Shown piece after piece: positions 31,470-39,857 of a DNA stretch of 47,902 bases. The notes below the pieces were generated by a model, which was given only the letters and a program-made list of their open reading frames with translations, was not told the origin of the DNA and made no database searches. Position 1 is the first letter of the stretch, and every line of letters starts with the position of its first letter. The stretch comes from Deltaproteobacteria bacterium (GTDB lineage Bacteria; Myxococcota; SpSt-1050; JACRCP01), in NCBI GenBank assembly GCA_016218965.1, contig JACRCP010000407.1, positions 1-47,902 of the forward strand, written 5' to 3'. A program made the position numbers and the translations under genes.

Positions 31470-33635
31470 TCACATCGGTTTGCAGCAGGCGCCCTCGTAG
31501 CAGGCGTAGCCGGCGGGGCAGTTGTTGTCGGACGAGCACGGGGCGAAGGTTTCGATGCACTCGCCGCGGCATTCGCCCTTGTGGGCGACGGCAACGCCGG
31601 CGCACTTGGCCTCGCACTCGTTCCCGTACGTCACGCCGTCGGCGCCGCACACGGGCGAGTAGTACATCGGGCACACGCACCCTTGCGGCTCACAGCACTC
31701 CTGCGGGTAGACCCCGTCGTTGGGGGCACGGCAGAGGCCGTTTTCATCCACCCAGGCGCCCCAGCATTCGTCGGTCCCGCACTTCATCGTGACCGAACCG
31801 TCGGGGTTGAAGCAGCGCTCGCAGATCTGGCCGGTCGGGTCGGTGAAGGTTTCGCATGCCGGCGGCTCGTTGCACTCGCAGACCTCGCAGCCGTTGGCGT
31901 CCCTCTTGAACCCGTACTCGCAGTACATCTTGCACAGGACCGGCTTGCATTCGCTGCACTTGCAGACCTCGCAGCCATTCTCGTCCACCTGGAACCCGTA
32001 CTCGCAGAAGAGATCGCACGCCACGGGTTCGCAGACCGGGATGCAAACGCCTCCTCCGCCGCAGTCCGTGCCCGGGGCGCAGTCGTACATGGCGCAAACG
32101 TGGCCGGGGGGGCAGTCCGCGTCGGCAAAGCACTCCTGCTGGGCCGGCACGCAGTAACCGTAGCAGACCGCCGGGCATTCCATACCGGCGCTCGGATCGC
32201 ACCCCGGGGGCGGGTTGCACACGTCGCCCGCGTTGCACTTCATCCCCTGCGGGCAGTCATAGTCGGAGTAGCAGCCGTTCTTGCACTGTCCCTGGTAGGC
32301 GACGCCGACGCCGGCGCACTTGGCCTCGCACGGGTTGCCGTACGTGACGCCGTCCGTCCCGCAGACCGGGTCGTAGTAAAGGGGGCAGGCGCAGCCGACG
32401 AGCTGGCAGCAGCCGTTCACGCATGACCAGCCCTCGACGCCAATCGGGCAGTCCATGTCGGACCGGCAGACCAGTTCGTCTTTGCAGACCTCGCCCGTGC
32501 ACGAGCAGCAGCCGCCGGAGGCCGCATCGCAGGTGTAACCGGGGTCGCAGTCGTAGTTCACGCCGCACATGCCATCGGACCGGCCGTAGCACATGCACTC
32601 CTGCTGGCACTCGCCGTCGTGGGCAATCCCCACCCCGGCGCACTTCGCGAAGCACTCGTTGCCGTAGGTGACGCCGTCGGTCCCGCAGACCGGGCCGTAG
32701 TACTCGGGGCATACGCAAGACTCGTACGGCAGGCAGACACCCTCGGTCGGGACCACGCACTTGAGCCCAAAGCACCTTGGGCTTCCTTCGTCCGACCCGC
32801 CGCTCGGGTCGGTGTTGAGGACGTCGGGCATGGCGCAGTAGTAGCCTTCGGGGCAGTCCTGGTCGGACATGCAGTTCATGTCCTCGGGCTTCTTGATGCA
32901 CACGCCCTCGCTCGGGATGCACCCTACCGAACCGCCGCCGCTCCCGCTTCCGGGATCGGTCGAGTCGTCGGAACCGCCGCCCGGGACCGTCCCGCCGCCC
33001 GAGCCTTCGGAGCCGCCTTCGCCGCCGCCGCTGTCCGGCGGCACTAGGCATCCCGGGACCGCCTCCCCGCTGTCGTCATAGACCATCGGGTACTCGCAGT
33101 AGTAGCCTTCGGGGCAGTCGCCGTCCCATTCACACCCGACTTGGGCAGGGGCGCACTTCCCGATGCACGGAGGGCAGTCGGTCGTCCCGTCCTCCCGCAC
33201 GGCGCAGGGCATCGCCGGGCACATCTCGAACTGGCACTGCTCGCCTTCGGGGCAGTCGCCGTCGTCCTGGCAGGTTGTCACGCCTTCGCAGACCCACACG
33301 CAGGACCCGGTGTTGCACTTCGCCTTCAGGTCCGACCCGTCGGCGCACGCCATCGCCGGCATTGCACCCTTGCCGCAGTCGGCGTCGCGCTTGCACTCGC
33401 TGTAGGCGCAGTCCCAGTTGCACACGCCCGACTCGCAGAGCCAGCGCCCGACGCACTGGGTGTGGTCGAGCCCCTCGCAGTCCGACGCGGCCTTGCAGCC
33501 CTCATCGCCTCCGCCTCCGCCTCCGCCGGACGACGTCCCGTCGGCCGCCCTCTCGCCGAAACAGCCGTCCGCACCCATCAGAAAAACTGCCGCACAACAC
33601 AGCGCCAGCGCACAAAGAACCTTTGTCCCCTTCAT
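31470..33635 (-). CDS. Cys-rich lipoprotein with three Kazal and two antistasin-like domains
   Basis: A 721-aa exported protein, strongly predicted to inhibit proteases. The signal peptide ends FLMGADGC (a loose lipobox). DxDCPxGxxC-type modules repeat throughout. Three Kazal domains share PVCGTDGVTYGNxCxAKCAG (about residues 305-340, 412-448 and 650-687). Two antistasin-like units read CEYGFxxDxNGCEVCxC (about 535-588). A Gly/Ser-rich linker lies near 195-240. The start is certain: AAAGGAGGTG directly precedes the ATG. It is a single-gene unit with its own promoter and strong terminator. The likely role is protection against foreign or self-made serine proteases at the surface; the target is not known. 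Confidence 0.85.
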   Translation of the reverse strand: MKGTKVLCALALCCAAVFLMGADGCFGERAADGTSSGGGGGGGDEGCKAASDCEGLDHTQCVGRWLCESGVCNWDCAYSECKRDADCGKGAMPAMACADGSDLKAKCNTGSCVWVCEGVTTCQDDGDCPEGEQCQFEMCPAMPCAVREDGTTDCPPCIGKCAPAQVGCEWDGDCPEGYYCEYPMVYDDSGEAVPGCLVPPDSGGGEGGSEGSGGGTVPGGGSDDSTDPGSGSGGGSVGCIPSEGVCIKKPEDMNCMSDQDCPEGYYCAMPDVLNTDPSGGSDEGSPRCFGLKCVVPTEGVCLPYESCVCPEYYGPVCGTDGVTYGNECFAKCAGVGIAHDGECQQECMCYGRSDGMCGVNYDCDPGYTCDAASGGCCSCTGEVCKDELVCRSDMDCPIGVEGWSCVNGCCQLVGCACPLYYDPVCGTDGVTYGNPCEAKCAGVGVAYQGQCKNGCYSDYDCPQGMKCNAGDVCNPPPGCDPSAGMECPAVCYGYCVPAQQECFADADCPPGHVCAMYDCAPGTDCGGGGVCIPVCEPVACDLFCEYGFQVDENGCEVCKCSECKPVLCKMYCEYGFKRDANGCEVCECNEPPACETFTDPTGQICERCFNPDGSVTMKCGTDECWGAWVDENGLCRAPNDGVYPQECCEPQGCVCPMYYSPVCGADGVTYGNECEAKCAGVAVAHKGECRGECIETFAPCSSDNNCPAGYACYEGACCKPM

Positions 33636-33710
33636 ACCGACACCTCCTTTTATTAAGGTCGTCAAAACACCATCGTCCATCCAGCGCGGTCTGTCTCTCG
33701 CAAGGATCAT

Positions 33711-33810
33711 GCCTTGCCGAAGCCAAGTATAACACATTGAAACAACGAGTGTAATCCCATGTGCTGGGGGCGGCGGAGACCAACGGAATCCTGACGCCTT
33801 GCCGAGCCAA
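33711..33810. repeat. direct repeat pair in a divergent promoter region
   Basis: GCCTTGCCGAAGCCAA (33711-33726) recurs as GCCTTGCCGAGCCAA (33796-33810). The first copy covers the predicted transcription start of the Kazal gene, the second lies upstream of the GAF/HD-GYP promoter. A GCAAGG/CCTTGC inverted repeat sits at 33700-33717. These may be regulator sites; the rest of this 236-bp gap shows nothing else. Confidence 0.4.
33726..33754 (-). promoter_or_regulatory. predicted promoter of the Kazal lipoprotein gene
   Basis: On the minus strand TTACAC (33754-33749), a 17-nt spacer and TATACT (33731-33726). It gives a leader of about 85 nt before the ATG at 33635. Confidence 0.6.
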
Positions 33811-33831
33811 CCCAGAAAACTGACTTTTCCG

Positions 33832-33860
33832 TTGCGTTCTTCCCTGGCGGCATGTACGAT
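33832..33860 (+). promoter_or_regulatory. predicted promoter of the GAF/HD-GYP operon
   Basis: TTGCGT (33832-33837), a 17-nt spacer and TACGAT (33855-33860), 11 nt before the ATG. The first gene has no ribosome site, so this is another near-leaderless arrangement. Confidence 0.4.
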
Positions 33861-33871
33861 TTCGAAACGCC

Positions 33872-35116
33872 ATGGGTGACATGCCGGCCGAAGAAAACAG
33901 GCTTCAGGAGGTCATCAGGCTCGGGCTCGAGCTCGCCGAGGTCCGCGACGTCGATCTCCTGCTCGAGCACGTCCTCGATGCGGCCCGCCGCTTCGTCGCC
34001 GCCGACGCGGGGTCGATCTACGTCAAGGACGGCGACCTCCTTCACTTCAGGCACGCCCAGAACGACACGCTCTCGGGGCGTCTCGAGCCCGGGAAAAAAC
34101 TCATCTTCACGACGTTCTCGGTCCCCATCAACAGCCGCTCGATCTCCGGCTACGTGGCCGAGTCGGGCCAGCCGCTCAACATCGCCGACGTCGACCGGCT
34201 GCCCGAGGGGGTGCCGTACTCCTTCGACCGGCACTACGACGAGCTTTCCAGGTACCGCACGAGGTCGATGCTCACGCTGCCGCTCAAGACGAACCGCGGC
34301 AAGATCATCGGGGTGCTGCAGCTCATCAACGCGAAGGACGAGGCCGGCGGGGTTGTGCCGTTTGACGATGAGCTGATGCCTTTCGTCCGGCACCTCGCCA
34401 ACAACGCCGCCATTGCCATCGGGCGCGCGCAGCTCACCAGGACGACCATCCTGCGCATGATCAGCATGGCGGAGCTTCGCGACCCAAAGGAGACCGGGGC
34501 GCACGTCAACCGCGTGGGCGCGTACTCGGTCGAGATCTTCGAGGCATGGGCGCGGAAGAAGGGTCTCCCGAGGCACGAGATCGATTCGACCCGCGACGCC
34601 CTGAGGATGGCCGCCATGCTCCACGACGTCGGGAAGGTGGCCATCTCGGATCTCATCCTCAAGAAGCCCGGCCGGTTCACCGAGGAAGAGTTCGCCATCA
34701 TGAAGGAGCACACGCTCCTCGGGGCGCGCCTCTTTCTTGACAGCCAGTCCGAGCTCGACGAGTTGGCGCGCGACGTCGCCTTGAACCATCACGAGCGCTG
34801 GGATGGACGCGGGTACCCCGGGCACGTGGAGGTCGAAACGGGGAAGCCGCTCCCCGGTCGTGCGGGCGAGGACGGGAGGGCGCGCGGGAAAGAAAAGGAG
34901 GAGATCCCGCTTCTGGGCCGGATCGTGGCCGTCGCGGACGTCTACGATGCGCTTTGCTCACGGCGGGTGTACAAACAGGCGTGGGGTGAGGACGAGGTGC
35001 TCAAGGAGATGCGCGAGCAGGCGGGCAGGCAGTTCGACCCCGAGATCATCGACGTCTTCTTCGAGTCCCTCGACGTGATGCGTTCGATATCCCACAGGTA
35101 TCCCGACCAGGAGTGA
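33872..35116 (+). CDS. GAF and HD-GYP domain protein (cyclic-di-GMP phosphodiesterase)
   Basis: A 414-aa cytoplasmic protein. A GAF domain (about 25-185; AGSIYVKDGDLLHFRHAQND, NKDEAGG-like end) senses a small ligand. An HD-GYP domain (about 200-400) has its active-site HD at 251-252 (LHDVGK) and GYP at 314-316 (RWDGRGYPGH), with a further metal-site region VAVADVYDAL. All key residues are present, so hydrolysis of cyclic-di-GMP is expected. A charged insert (about 325-345) is unusual. It overlaps or abuts the histidine kinase gene and opens a signalling run that ends at the pil operon. Confidence 0.88.
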   Translation: MGDMPAEENRLQEVIRLGLELAEVRDVDLLLEHVLDAARRFVAADAGSIYVKDGDLLHFRHAQNDTLSGRLEPGKKLIFTTFSVPINSRSISGYVAESGQPLNIADVDRLPEGVPYSFDRHYDELSRYRTRSMLTLPLKTNRGKIIGVLQLINAKDEAGGVVPFDDELMPFVRHLANNAAIAIGRAQLTRTTILRMISMAELRDPKETGAHVNRVGAYSVEIFEAWARKKGLPRHEIDSTRDALRMAAMLHDVGKVAISDLILKKPGRFTEEEFAIMKEHTLLGARLFLDSQSELDELARDVALNHHERWDGRGYPGHVEVETGKPLPGRAGEDGRARGKEKEEIPLLGRIVAVADVYDALCSRRVYKQAWGEDEVLKEMREQAGRQFDPEIIDVFFESLDVMRSISHRYPDQE

Positions 35117-35124
35117 CCCTCTTC

Positions 35125-36285
35125 ATGCGATTCGGGCTTGGCATGCGGTTCGCGCTGTCCCTGGCCGCGCTCGCGGCCGTGTTCGGCCTTCTCACCTTTC
35201 TGGCCGTGGACGGGGCGGTCCGGTCCGCGGCGGTCCCGGCCGGCGCCGCAGAGGTGGTCCGCAAGGCCGTCGCGCTGTTCGTCGGCGTAAACACCCTCCT
35301 GCTGGTCCTGTTTTCGCTGATAATATTCAACCGGGCCATCGCGCGCCCCCTGCGCGGACTTGCCGATCGCGCCGATCGGGCGGCCACGGATGCCGTCGTC
35401 CTCGATCTCGGGGGTGCGGCCCGGGACGAGGTGGGGGATCTCTCGCTGTCTCTCAACCGCATGGCGGCGCGGCTGCGCGACGACAGGGACAGGATGGCGG
35501 GGCAACTCCGCGAGCTCGAGGCGAAGACGGCGGCGCTCGAGCAGGCGCGGGACCAGCTGGTCCGCGCCGAGAAACTCGCGTTGGTGGGGAGGCTCTCGGC
35601 GGGGATCGCCCACGAGATCGGGAGCCCGCTGGGTGCCATTCTCGGCTACGTGGACATGCTGAGGCACGAGATCCGCGACAACGGCTCGACAGCCAACATT
35701 GAGTTTCTGGACCGGATGGAGAAGGAGATCAACAGGATCAACCGTATCGTCCGGGAGCTTCTCGACTATTCGAGGCCGGCATCGTTTCGGCTGGAGGACA
35801 TCGACCTCCGCAAGTCGGTCGAGGACGTGACCGACCTTCTCATGCCGCAGAAGGCGTTCCGGGCGGTGGAGATCGCGACGGACCTCGGCGAAAGACCCGT
35901 GACGGTGTATTCGGATTGGGACCGCCTGCGGCAGGTCCTGATGAACCTCCTGTTCAATGCGAGCGATTCGATGGGAGGGAAGGGCAGGATCGACGTCACC
36001 GTCGAGCGCACGGCCGGGGACGGGCCGGCCGGTGAGTTCGTGGCGCTCAAGATAAAGGATACGGGGTGCGGCATCGCGAGGGACGAGATAGACAGGATCT
36101 TTGAACCGTTCTATACGACCAAGGTACCGGGGGCCGGCACAGGTTTGGGGCTGGCCGTCTCCCAGCGGCTCGTCGAGCGGATGGGGGGCCGGATTGAGGT
36201 CGAGAGCACGCCCGGCAGCGGGAGCACGTTCTCGGTCATCCTCCGGACCGGGCAGGGCGGGGATGTGCCAAGGGGATCAAGATGA
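35125..36285 (+). CDS. membrane sensor histidine kinase (PilS/NtrB-like)
   Basis: A 386-aa kinase. Two TM helices (about 5-30 and 50-75) enclose only a short periplasmic loop, followed by a HAMP domain and a coiled coil. HisKA has phospho-acceptor His163 (AHEIGSP). The ATPase domain shows the N box (LMNLLFNASDSM), G1 (KDTGCGI), F box (FEPFYTTK) and G2 (GTGLGLAVS). The ATG at 35125 has AGGAG 11 nt upstream. A GTG at 35113 overlaps the previous stop as GTGA and is an alternative. The stop overlaps the response regulator start as ATGA, so they form a cognate pair. Confidence 0.92.
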   Translation: MRFGLGMRFALSLAALAAVFGLLTFLAVDGAVRSAAVPAGAAEVVRKAVALFVGVNTLLLVLFSLIIFNRAIARPLRGLADRADRAATDAVVLDLGGAARDEVGDLSLSLNRMAARLRDDRDRMAGQLRELEAKTAALEQARDQLVRAEKLALVGRLSAGIAHEIGSPLGAILGYVDMLRHEIRDNGSTANIEFLDRMEKEINRINRIVRELLDYSRPASFRLEDIDLRKSVEDVTDLLMPQKAFRAVEIATDLGERPVTVYSDWDRLRQVLMNLLFNASDSMGGKGRIDVTVERTAGDGPAGEFVALKIKDTGCGIARDEIDRIFEPFYTTKVPGAGTGLGLAVSQRLVERMGGRIEVESTPGSGSTFSVILRTGQGGDVPRGSR

Positions 36286-37688
36286 TCGACAGGAAAGACC
36301 CGTTTTCGGTGCTCGTGGTGGACGACGAGGAGGAGTTTGCGCGGATGCTCTCGCTCGCGCTTTCGCGCGGGGGCTACAAGGTCAGGCAGGCGTCACGGGC
36401 GCGGGAAGCCATCGATGTCCTCCGGGGCGAGCGTTTCGACTTCGTCGTGAGTGACGTCCGTATGCCCGGCATGGGGGGCCTCGATCTCCTTGACCAGATT
36501 CAGCGGGAAAGCCCCTCGACGACGGTCGTTATGATGACGGCGTACGGGACGCACGACATAGCGATCGAAGCGATGAAGCGGGGGGCGTACGATTATGTCT
36601 CGAAGCCGTTCAAACCCGAGGAGATGCTTCTCACCCTGCGGAAGGCCGAGGAGCGCGAACAGCTCAAGCGCGAGAACCAACGCCTCCGGGAATGCCTGGG
36701 CCGCGAGACCGGTCTCGGCGCCATGGTGGGGAAGAGCCGGCCGATCCAGGCCGTCTTCGATCTGATCCGGAAGATCGCCCCGCTGCGCTCGACGGTGCTG
36801 GTCACCGGCGAGTCCGGGACCGGGAAGGAGCTCGTGGCGAGGGCCCTGCATGAGCTTTCGACCCGCGCGAACGGCCCGTTCGTGGCGATAAACTGCGCGG
36901 CCATCCCCGAGAACCTCCTCGAGAGCGAGCTCTTCGGCTACGCGCGCGGGGCGTTCACCGACGCGGTCCGCAACAAGCGCGGGCTCATCGAGGAGGCGGG
37001 CGGCGGGACGCTGTTTCTGGACGAGATCGGGGAAATGCCGCAGCCGCTTCAGGTGAAGATGCTCAGGGTCCTCGAGGAGGGCGAGGTGCGGCGGGTCGGC
37101 GACACCAAGCCGGTCCCGGTGGACGCGCGCATCATCGCGGCGTCGGCGAAGGAACTCGAGTCCGAGGCCCGCGCAGGGCAGTTCCGCGAGGATCTCTTTT
37201 TCAGGCTGAGCGTCTTCCCGATTCGTGTGCCGCCGCTTCGCGAGAGGCGCGAGGACATTCCGCACCTGGTCGCGGCCTTCATATCCAGGATGGCCCCCGC
37301 GGCCGGCCGGCCCGGGCGCACCGTTTCGGCGGCGGCGATGAAACTGCTCATCGAGCACGACTGGCCCGGGAACGTTCGCGAGCTCGAGAACGCAATCGAA
37401 CGGGCGGTCGTGCTTTGCGAGGGCGCCGAGATCGAGCCCGCGCACCTCCCCGACTCGCTTGCCGCCCGCGCCGGCGCGGGCCCGGGCGCGCGCGGGGCCG
37501 CCCGCAACGAAGGACGCGAACTGTCCATCAAGAAGTCGACGGAGCTCCTCGAACGGGACCTCATCGCGCGCGCGCTGCGCAGGACCGGCGGGAACCGGAC
37601 GCGGGCGGCGGAACTTCTTGAAATCAGCCACCGCGCTCTGCTATACAAGATCAAAGAATACGGTCTTGACTCGGAGGGACGAGGATGA
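36282..37688 (+). CDS. NtrC-family sigma-54 response regulator (PilR-like)
   Basis: A 468-aa activator. The receiver has the acidic pair Asp14/15, phospho-site Asp58 (SDVRMPG) and SKPFKP. The AAA+ domain has Walker A GESGTGKE (about 176-183), the sigma-54 contact loop as GAFTDA (the usual form is GAFTGA) and Walker B GTLFLDEIGE. A Fis-type helix-turn-helix ends the protein (NRTRAAELLEISHRALLYKI). It is paired with the kinase by ATGA overlap and lies next to the pil operon, as PilR does in many bacteria. I found no clear -24/-12 site before pilM, so its target promoter may lie elsewhere. Confidence 0.93.
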   Translation: MIDRKDPFSVLVVDDEEEFARMLSLALSRGGYKVRQASRAREAIDVLRGERFDFVVSDVRMPGMGGLDLLDQIQRESPSTTVVMMTAYGTHDIAIEAMKRGAYDYVSKPFKPEEMLLTLRKAEEREQLKRENQRLRECLGRETGLGAMVGKSRPIQAVFDLIRKIAPLRSTVLVTGESGTGKELVARALHELSTRANGPFVAINCAAIPENLLESELFGYARGAFTDAVRNKRGLIEEAGGGTLFLDEIGEMPQPLQVKMLRVLEEGEVRRVGDTKPVPVDARIIAASAKELESEARAGQFREDLFFRLSVFPIRVPPLRERREDIPHLVAAFISRMAPAAGRPGRTVSAAAMKLLIEHDWPGNVRELENAIERAVVLCEGAEIEPAHLPDSLAARAGAGPGARGAARNEGRELSIKKSTELLERDLIARALRRTGGNRTRAAELLEISHRALLYKIKEYGLDSEGRG

Positions 37689-37747
37689 GCCGGGCGGATG
37701 CGGGCGGGCGACGGGTGTCGGCGAACAATGAGCGGGGCGGGCCGGCC

Positions 37748-37776
37748 GCCCGCCCACAACCTGTTGTGGTGGGGCG
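37748..37776. terminator. dyad symmetry after the response regulator gene
   Basis: CCACAAC (37754-37760) and GTTGTGG (37763-37769) are exact complements. Flanking CGCCCG/GGGGCG extends the stem to about 14 bp with two mismatches. There is no U-run, so it is either a weak terminator or a protein-binding dyad. Confidence 0.4.
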
Positions 37777-37796
37777 GATCGGGGTCCACCATATTT

Positions 37797-37820
37797 TGTG
37801 AAATTATATATAATTTCACA
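37797..37820. promoter_or_regulatory. perfect 24-bp AT-rich palindrome, likely operator
   Basis: TGTGAAATTATA followed directly by its exact complement. It lies in an AT-rich island (about 37790-37860) unlike the GC-rich surroundings, 42 bp upstream of the -35 of the HTH-pil promoter. It is a strong candidate binding site for a dimeric regulator, possibly the small HTH protein encoded just downstream. Confidence 0.65.
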
Positions 37821-37861
37821 TAGTATGTGCATATTTTACATTTAAGTGACCGCAAAAATTC

Positions 37862-37891
37862 TTGACAGGCGGAAGCCCGTCGTGACATACT
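37862..37891 (+). promoter_or_regulatory. predicted promoter of the HTH-pilMNOPQ operon
   Basis: Perfect TTGACA (37862-37867), an 18-nt spacer and CATACT (37886-37891). The leader to the HTH gene ATG is about 20 nt and contains AAAGGAG. Confidence 0.65.
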
Positions 37892-37918
37892 GGGCGCGCC
37901 GACAAAGGAGAACAAGAA

Positions 37919-38167
37919 ATGAACAGGGAAAGGAAGAACCCGAACAAGCTTCGTGAGGTCAGGGAGGATCTCATGATTTCCAAGGCGGAGCTCGCACGGC
38001 GGGCCGGCGTTTCCGCCTTGACGATAGACCGGATCGAAAGCGGCGAAAACTGCCGTGTTGACACCAAGCGCAAGATCATCCTCGCCCTTGGTCTGAAGCT
38101 CAACGAGAAGGACAAGGTCTTCGTGAACGAAACACAGGCGCATGAGAAGGAGCGCAGGCGCTCCTGA
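37919..38167 (+). CDS. small HTH (XRE/Cro-type) DNA-binding protein
   Basis: An 82-aa protein consisting almost only of a Cro/C1-type helix-turn-helix (KLREVREDLMISKAELARRA, then GVSALTIDRIESG). The Lys/Arg-rich ends suggest DNA binding. AAAGGAG precedes the ATG. pilM follows after 37 nt, so both are on one transcript. It may regulate its own promoter and thereby the pil genes, through the palindrome upstream, but that is inference. Confidence 0.85.
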   Translation: MNRERKNPNKLREVREDLMISKAELARRAGVSALTIDRIESGENCRVDTKRKIILALGLKLNEKDKVFVNETQAHEKERRRS

Positions 38168-38204
38168 CGGGGCGCGTCCCCGAAAAAGGGGAAAGGCGGA
38201 ATCC

Positions 38205-39269
38205 ATGGCTCGAGGGAAACCGGCGGTCGGTCTGGACATAGGATCTTCGATGGTGAAGATCGTCCAGCTCAAGGAGACGAAGAAGGGCTATCGGCTCGTC
38301 AACTTCGGGATGATCGGCATTCCCCCGGAAGCGATTGTCGACGGGGCGCTGATGAACTCGACGGCCATCGTCGACGTGGTCCGCGAGCTCCTGGCCAGCA
38401 CCAAGATCAAGGCCAAGGAGGTCGCCATCGGCCTCTCCGGGCACAGCGTGATCATCAAGAAGATCACCCTTCCGGTCATGACCCCGGAGGAGTTGGAGGA
38501 GTCCATTCACTGGGAGGCCGAGCAGTACATCCCGTTCGACATCAACGACGTCAACATGGACGCGACCATCCTCAACCCCCAGTCGGCGGTGCAGGGGCAG
38601 ATGGACGTGCTGCTCGTCGCGGCGAAGAAGGAGATGATCAACGACTACACCGCCGTGGTCACCGAAGCGGGGCTCCAGCCGGTGGTCGTCGATGTGGACG
38701 TCTTCGCCCTTCAGAACATGTTCGAATGCAACTACGAGATCCCGGGGGGCGAGACCATCGTGCTTTGCAACATAGGGGCCGGGAGCGTCAACATGAACAT
38801 CCTGGCCAACGGGATCTCGGCGTTCACGCGCGACATCTCGATGGGCGGGAACCAGTTCACCGAGGAGATCCAGAAACAGCTCAACGTTTCGTTCGAGGAG
38901 GCCGAGGCGCTCAAGATCGGGGGAGGCAACACCGCCGACGCCGACTCCGTGGTCCCCCAGGAGGTCGAGCGGGTGATCCAGAGCGTTTCGGCGAACATGG
39001 CGGCCGAGCTCCAGCGCTCGATAGACTTCTACACCGCGACCACGGCCGATTCGCACATCTCGCGCGTCTTCCTTTGCGGAGGGACCGCGAAGATCCCGAC
39101 GCTCCTCCGGGTGCTGGAGAACCGGCTGGGGATCCCCGTGGAGCTCATGAACCCGTTCAGGAACGTCGAAGTCGATCGCAGCCAGTTCGACCCCGACTAT
39201 ATCCAGGACATCGCCCCGCTCGCGGGGATCAGCGTTGGGCTGGGCGTCAGGCGCGAGGGGGACAAATGA
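38205..39269 (+). CDS. pilM: type IV pilus assembly protein PilM
   Basis: A 354-aa actin-fold cytoplasmic protein that links PilN to the inner-membrane platform. AVGLDIGSSMVKIVQLKETK, QYIPFDINDVNMD, CNIGAGSVNMNI and FLCGGTAKIPTL are PilM/ASKHA signatures. The start at MARGKP is preceded by a GGCGGA-type site. It begins the conserved order pilM-N-O-P-Q. A 14-bp near-tandem duplication separates it from pilN. Confidence 0.95.
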   Translation: MARGKPAVGLDIGSSMVKIVQLKETKKGYRLVNFGMIGIPPEAIVDGALMNSTAIVDVVRELLASTKIKAKEVAIGLSGHSVIIKKITLPVMTPEELEESIHWEAEQYIPFDINDVNMDATILNPQSAVQGQMDVLLVAAKKEMINDYTAVVTEAGLQPVVVDVDVFALQNMFECNYEIPGGETIVLCNIGAGSVNMNILANGISAFTRDISMGGNQFTEEIQKQLNVSFEEAEALKIGGGNTADADSVVPQEVERVIQSVSANMAAELQRSIDFYTATTADSHISRVFLCGGTAKIPTLLRVLENRLGIPVELMNPFRNVEVDRSQFDPDYIQDIAPLAGISVGLGVRREGDK

Positions 39270-39270
39270 A

Positions 39271-39298
39271 GGCGCGAGGCATGAGGCGGGAGGCATGA
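39271..39298. repeat. 14-bp tandem duplication between pilM and pilN
   Basis: GGCGCGAGGCATGA (39271-39284) followed by GGCGGGAGGCATGA (39285-39298), one mismatch. The second copy carries GGGAGG and may serve as the pilN ribosome site. Confidence 0.6.
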
Positions 39299-39302
39299 AG
39301 CG

Positions 39303-39857
39303 ATGATTAGAATCAACCTGCTGCCCGTGAGGGCCGCGAAAAAGAAACAGGCGGGGATCCACCAGGTCGTGCTGATGGGCGTGCTCATCCTTTTTGTCGT
39401 CGTCGTCATGGCGATGGTGGTCACGGTGCTCAAGGCCGAACGCGCCAAGCTCGAAAAGGAGATCGTCCATACGCAGGGTGAGCTGCAGAAGCTCGAGCAA
39501 ATCATCGGCGAGGTGAACCAGTACTCGGCGACCAAGGCCATGCTCGAGAGCAAGCTCAAGGTGATCGAGGACCTTAAAAAGGGAAGGACGGGCCCGGTGA
39601 AGGTCCTCGACGAGATGGCGCAGAAGATTCCCAAGAAGGTGTGGCTGGTCAAGATGGAGGAGAAGGACAAGCTTCTCCAGATCGCCGGCGAGGCCGCCAC
39701 CGACGAGGACATCGCGGCGTTCATGCAGGACCTTCAGAAGTCGCCGTACTTCCAGGACTTGAGGTTGAAATTCACGAAGATAGCCGAACGCGCGGACCAG
39801 GGCGGAATGAAGATCAAGACGTTCGAGATGGAATGCCAGGTGAACTATGCCATTTAA
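39303..39857 (+). CDS. pilN: type IV pilus assembly protein PilN
   Basis: A 184-aa bitopic inner-membrane protein. The invariant N-terminal MIRINLLPVR binds PilM in the cytoplasm. One TM helix (about 20-44) is followed by a periplasmic coiled coil and a small ferredoxin-like fold, which pairs with PilO. The pilO start overlaps its end by 11 bp, so the two are translationally coupled. Confidence 0.94.
   Translation: MIRINLLPVRAAKKKQAGIHQVVLMGVLILFVVVVMAMVVTVLKAERAKLEKEIVHTQGELQKLEQIIGEVNQYSATKAMLESKLKVIEDLKKGRTGPVKVLDEMAQKIPKKVWLVKMEEKDKLLQIAGEAATDEDIAAFMQDLQKSPYFQDLRLKFTKIAERADQGGMKIKTFEMECQVNYAI

Noticed and set aside
31575-32720. Repeated DNA blocks in the Kazal gene as a CRISPR-like or tandem repeat array
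   Set aside because: The repeats are in frame, encode homologous Kazal and DxDCPxGxxC domains, and are irregularly spaced.
37689-37918. Sigma-54 (-24/-12) promoter upstream of the HTH-pilM operon, expected from the NtrC-type regulator next door
   Set aside because: I could not find a GG-N10-GC element with a proper TGGCAC-like context; a sigma-70-type TTGACA promoter fits better.
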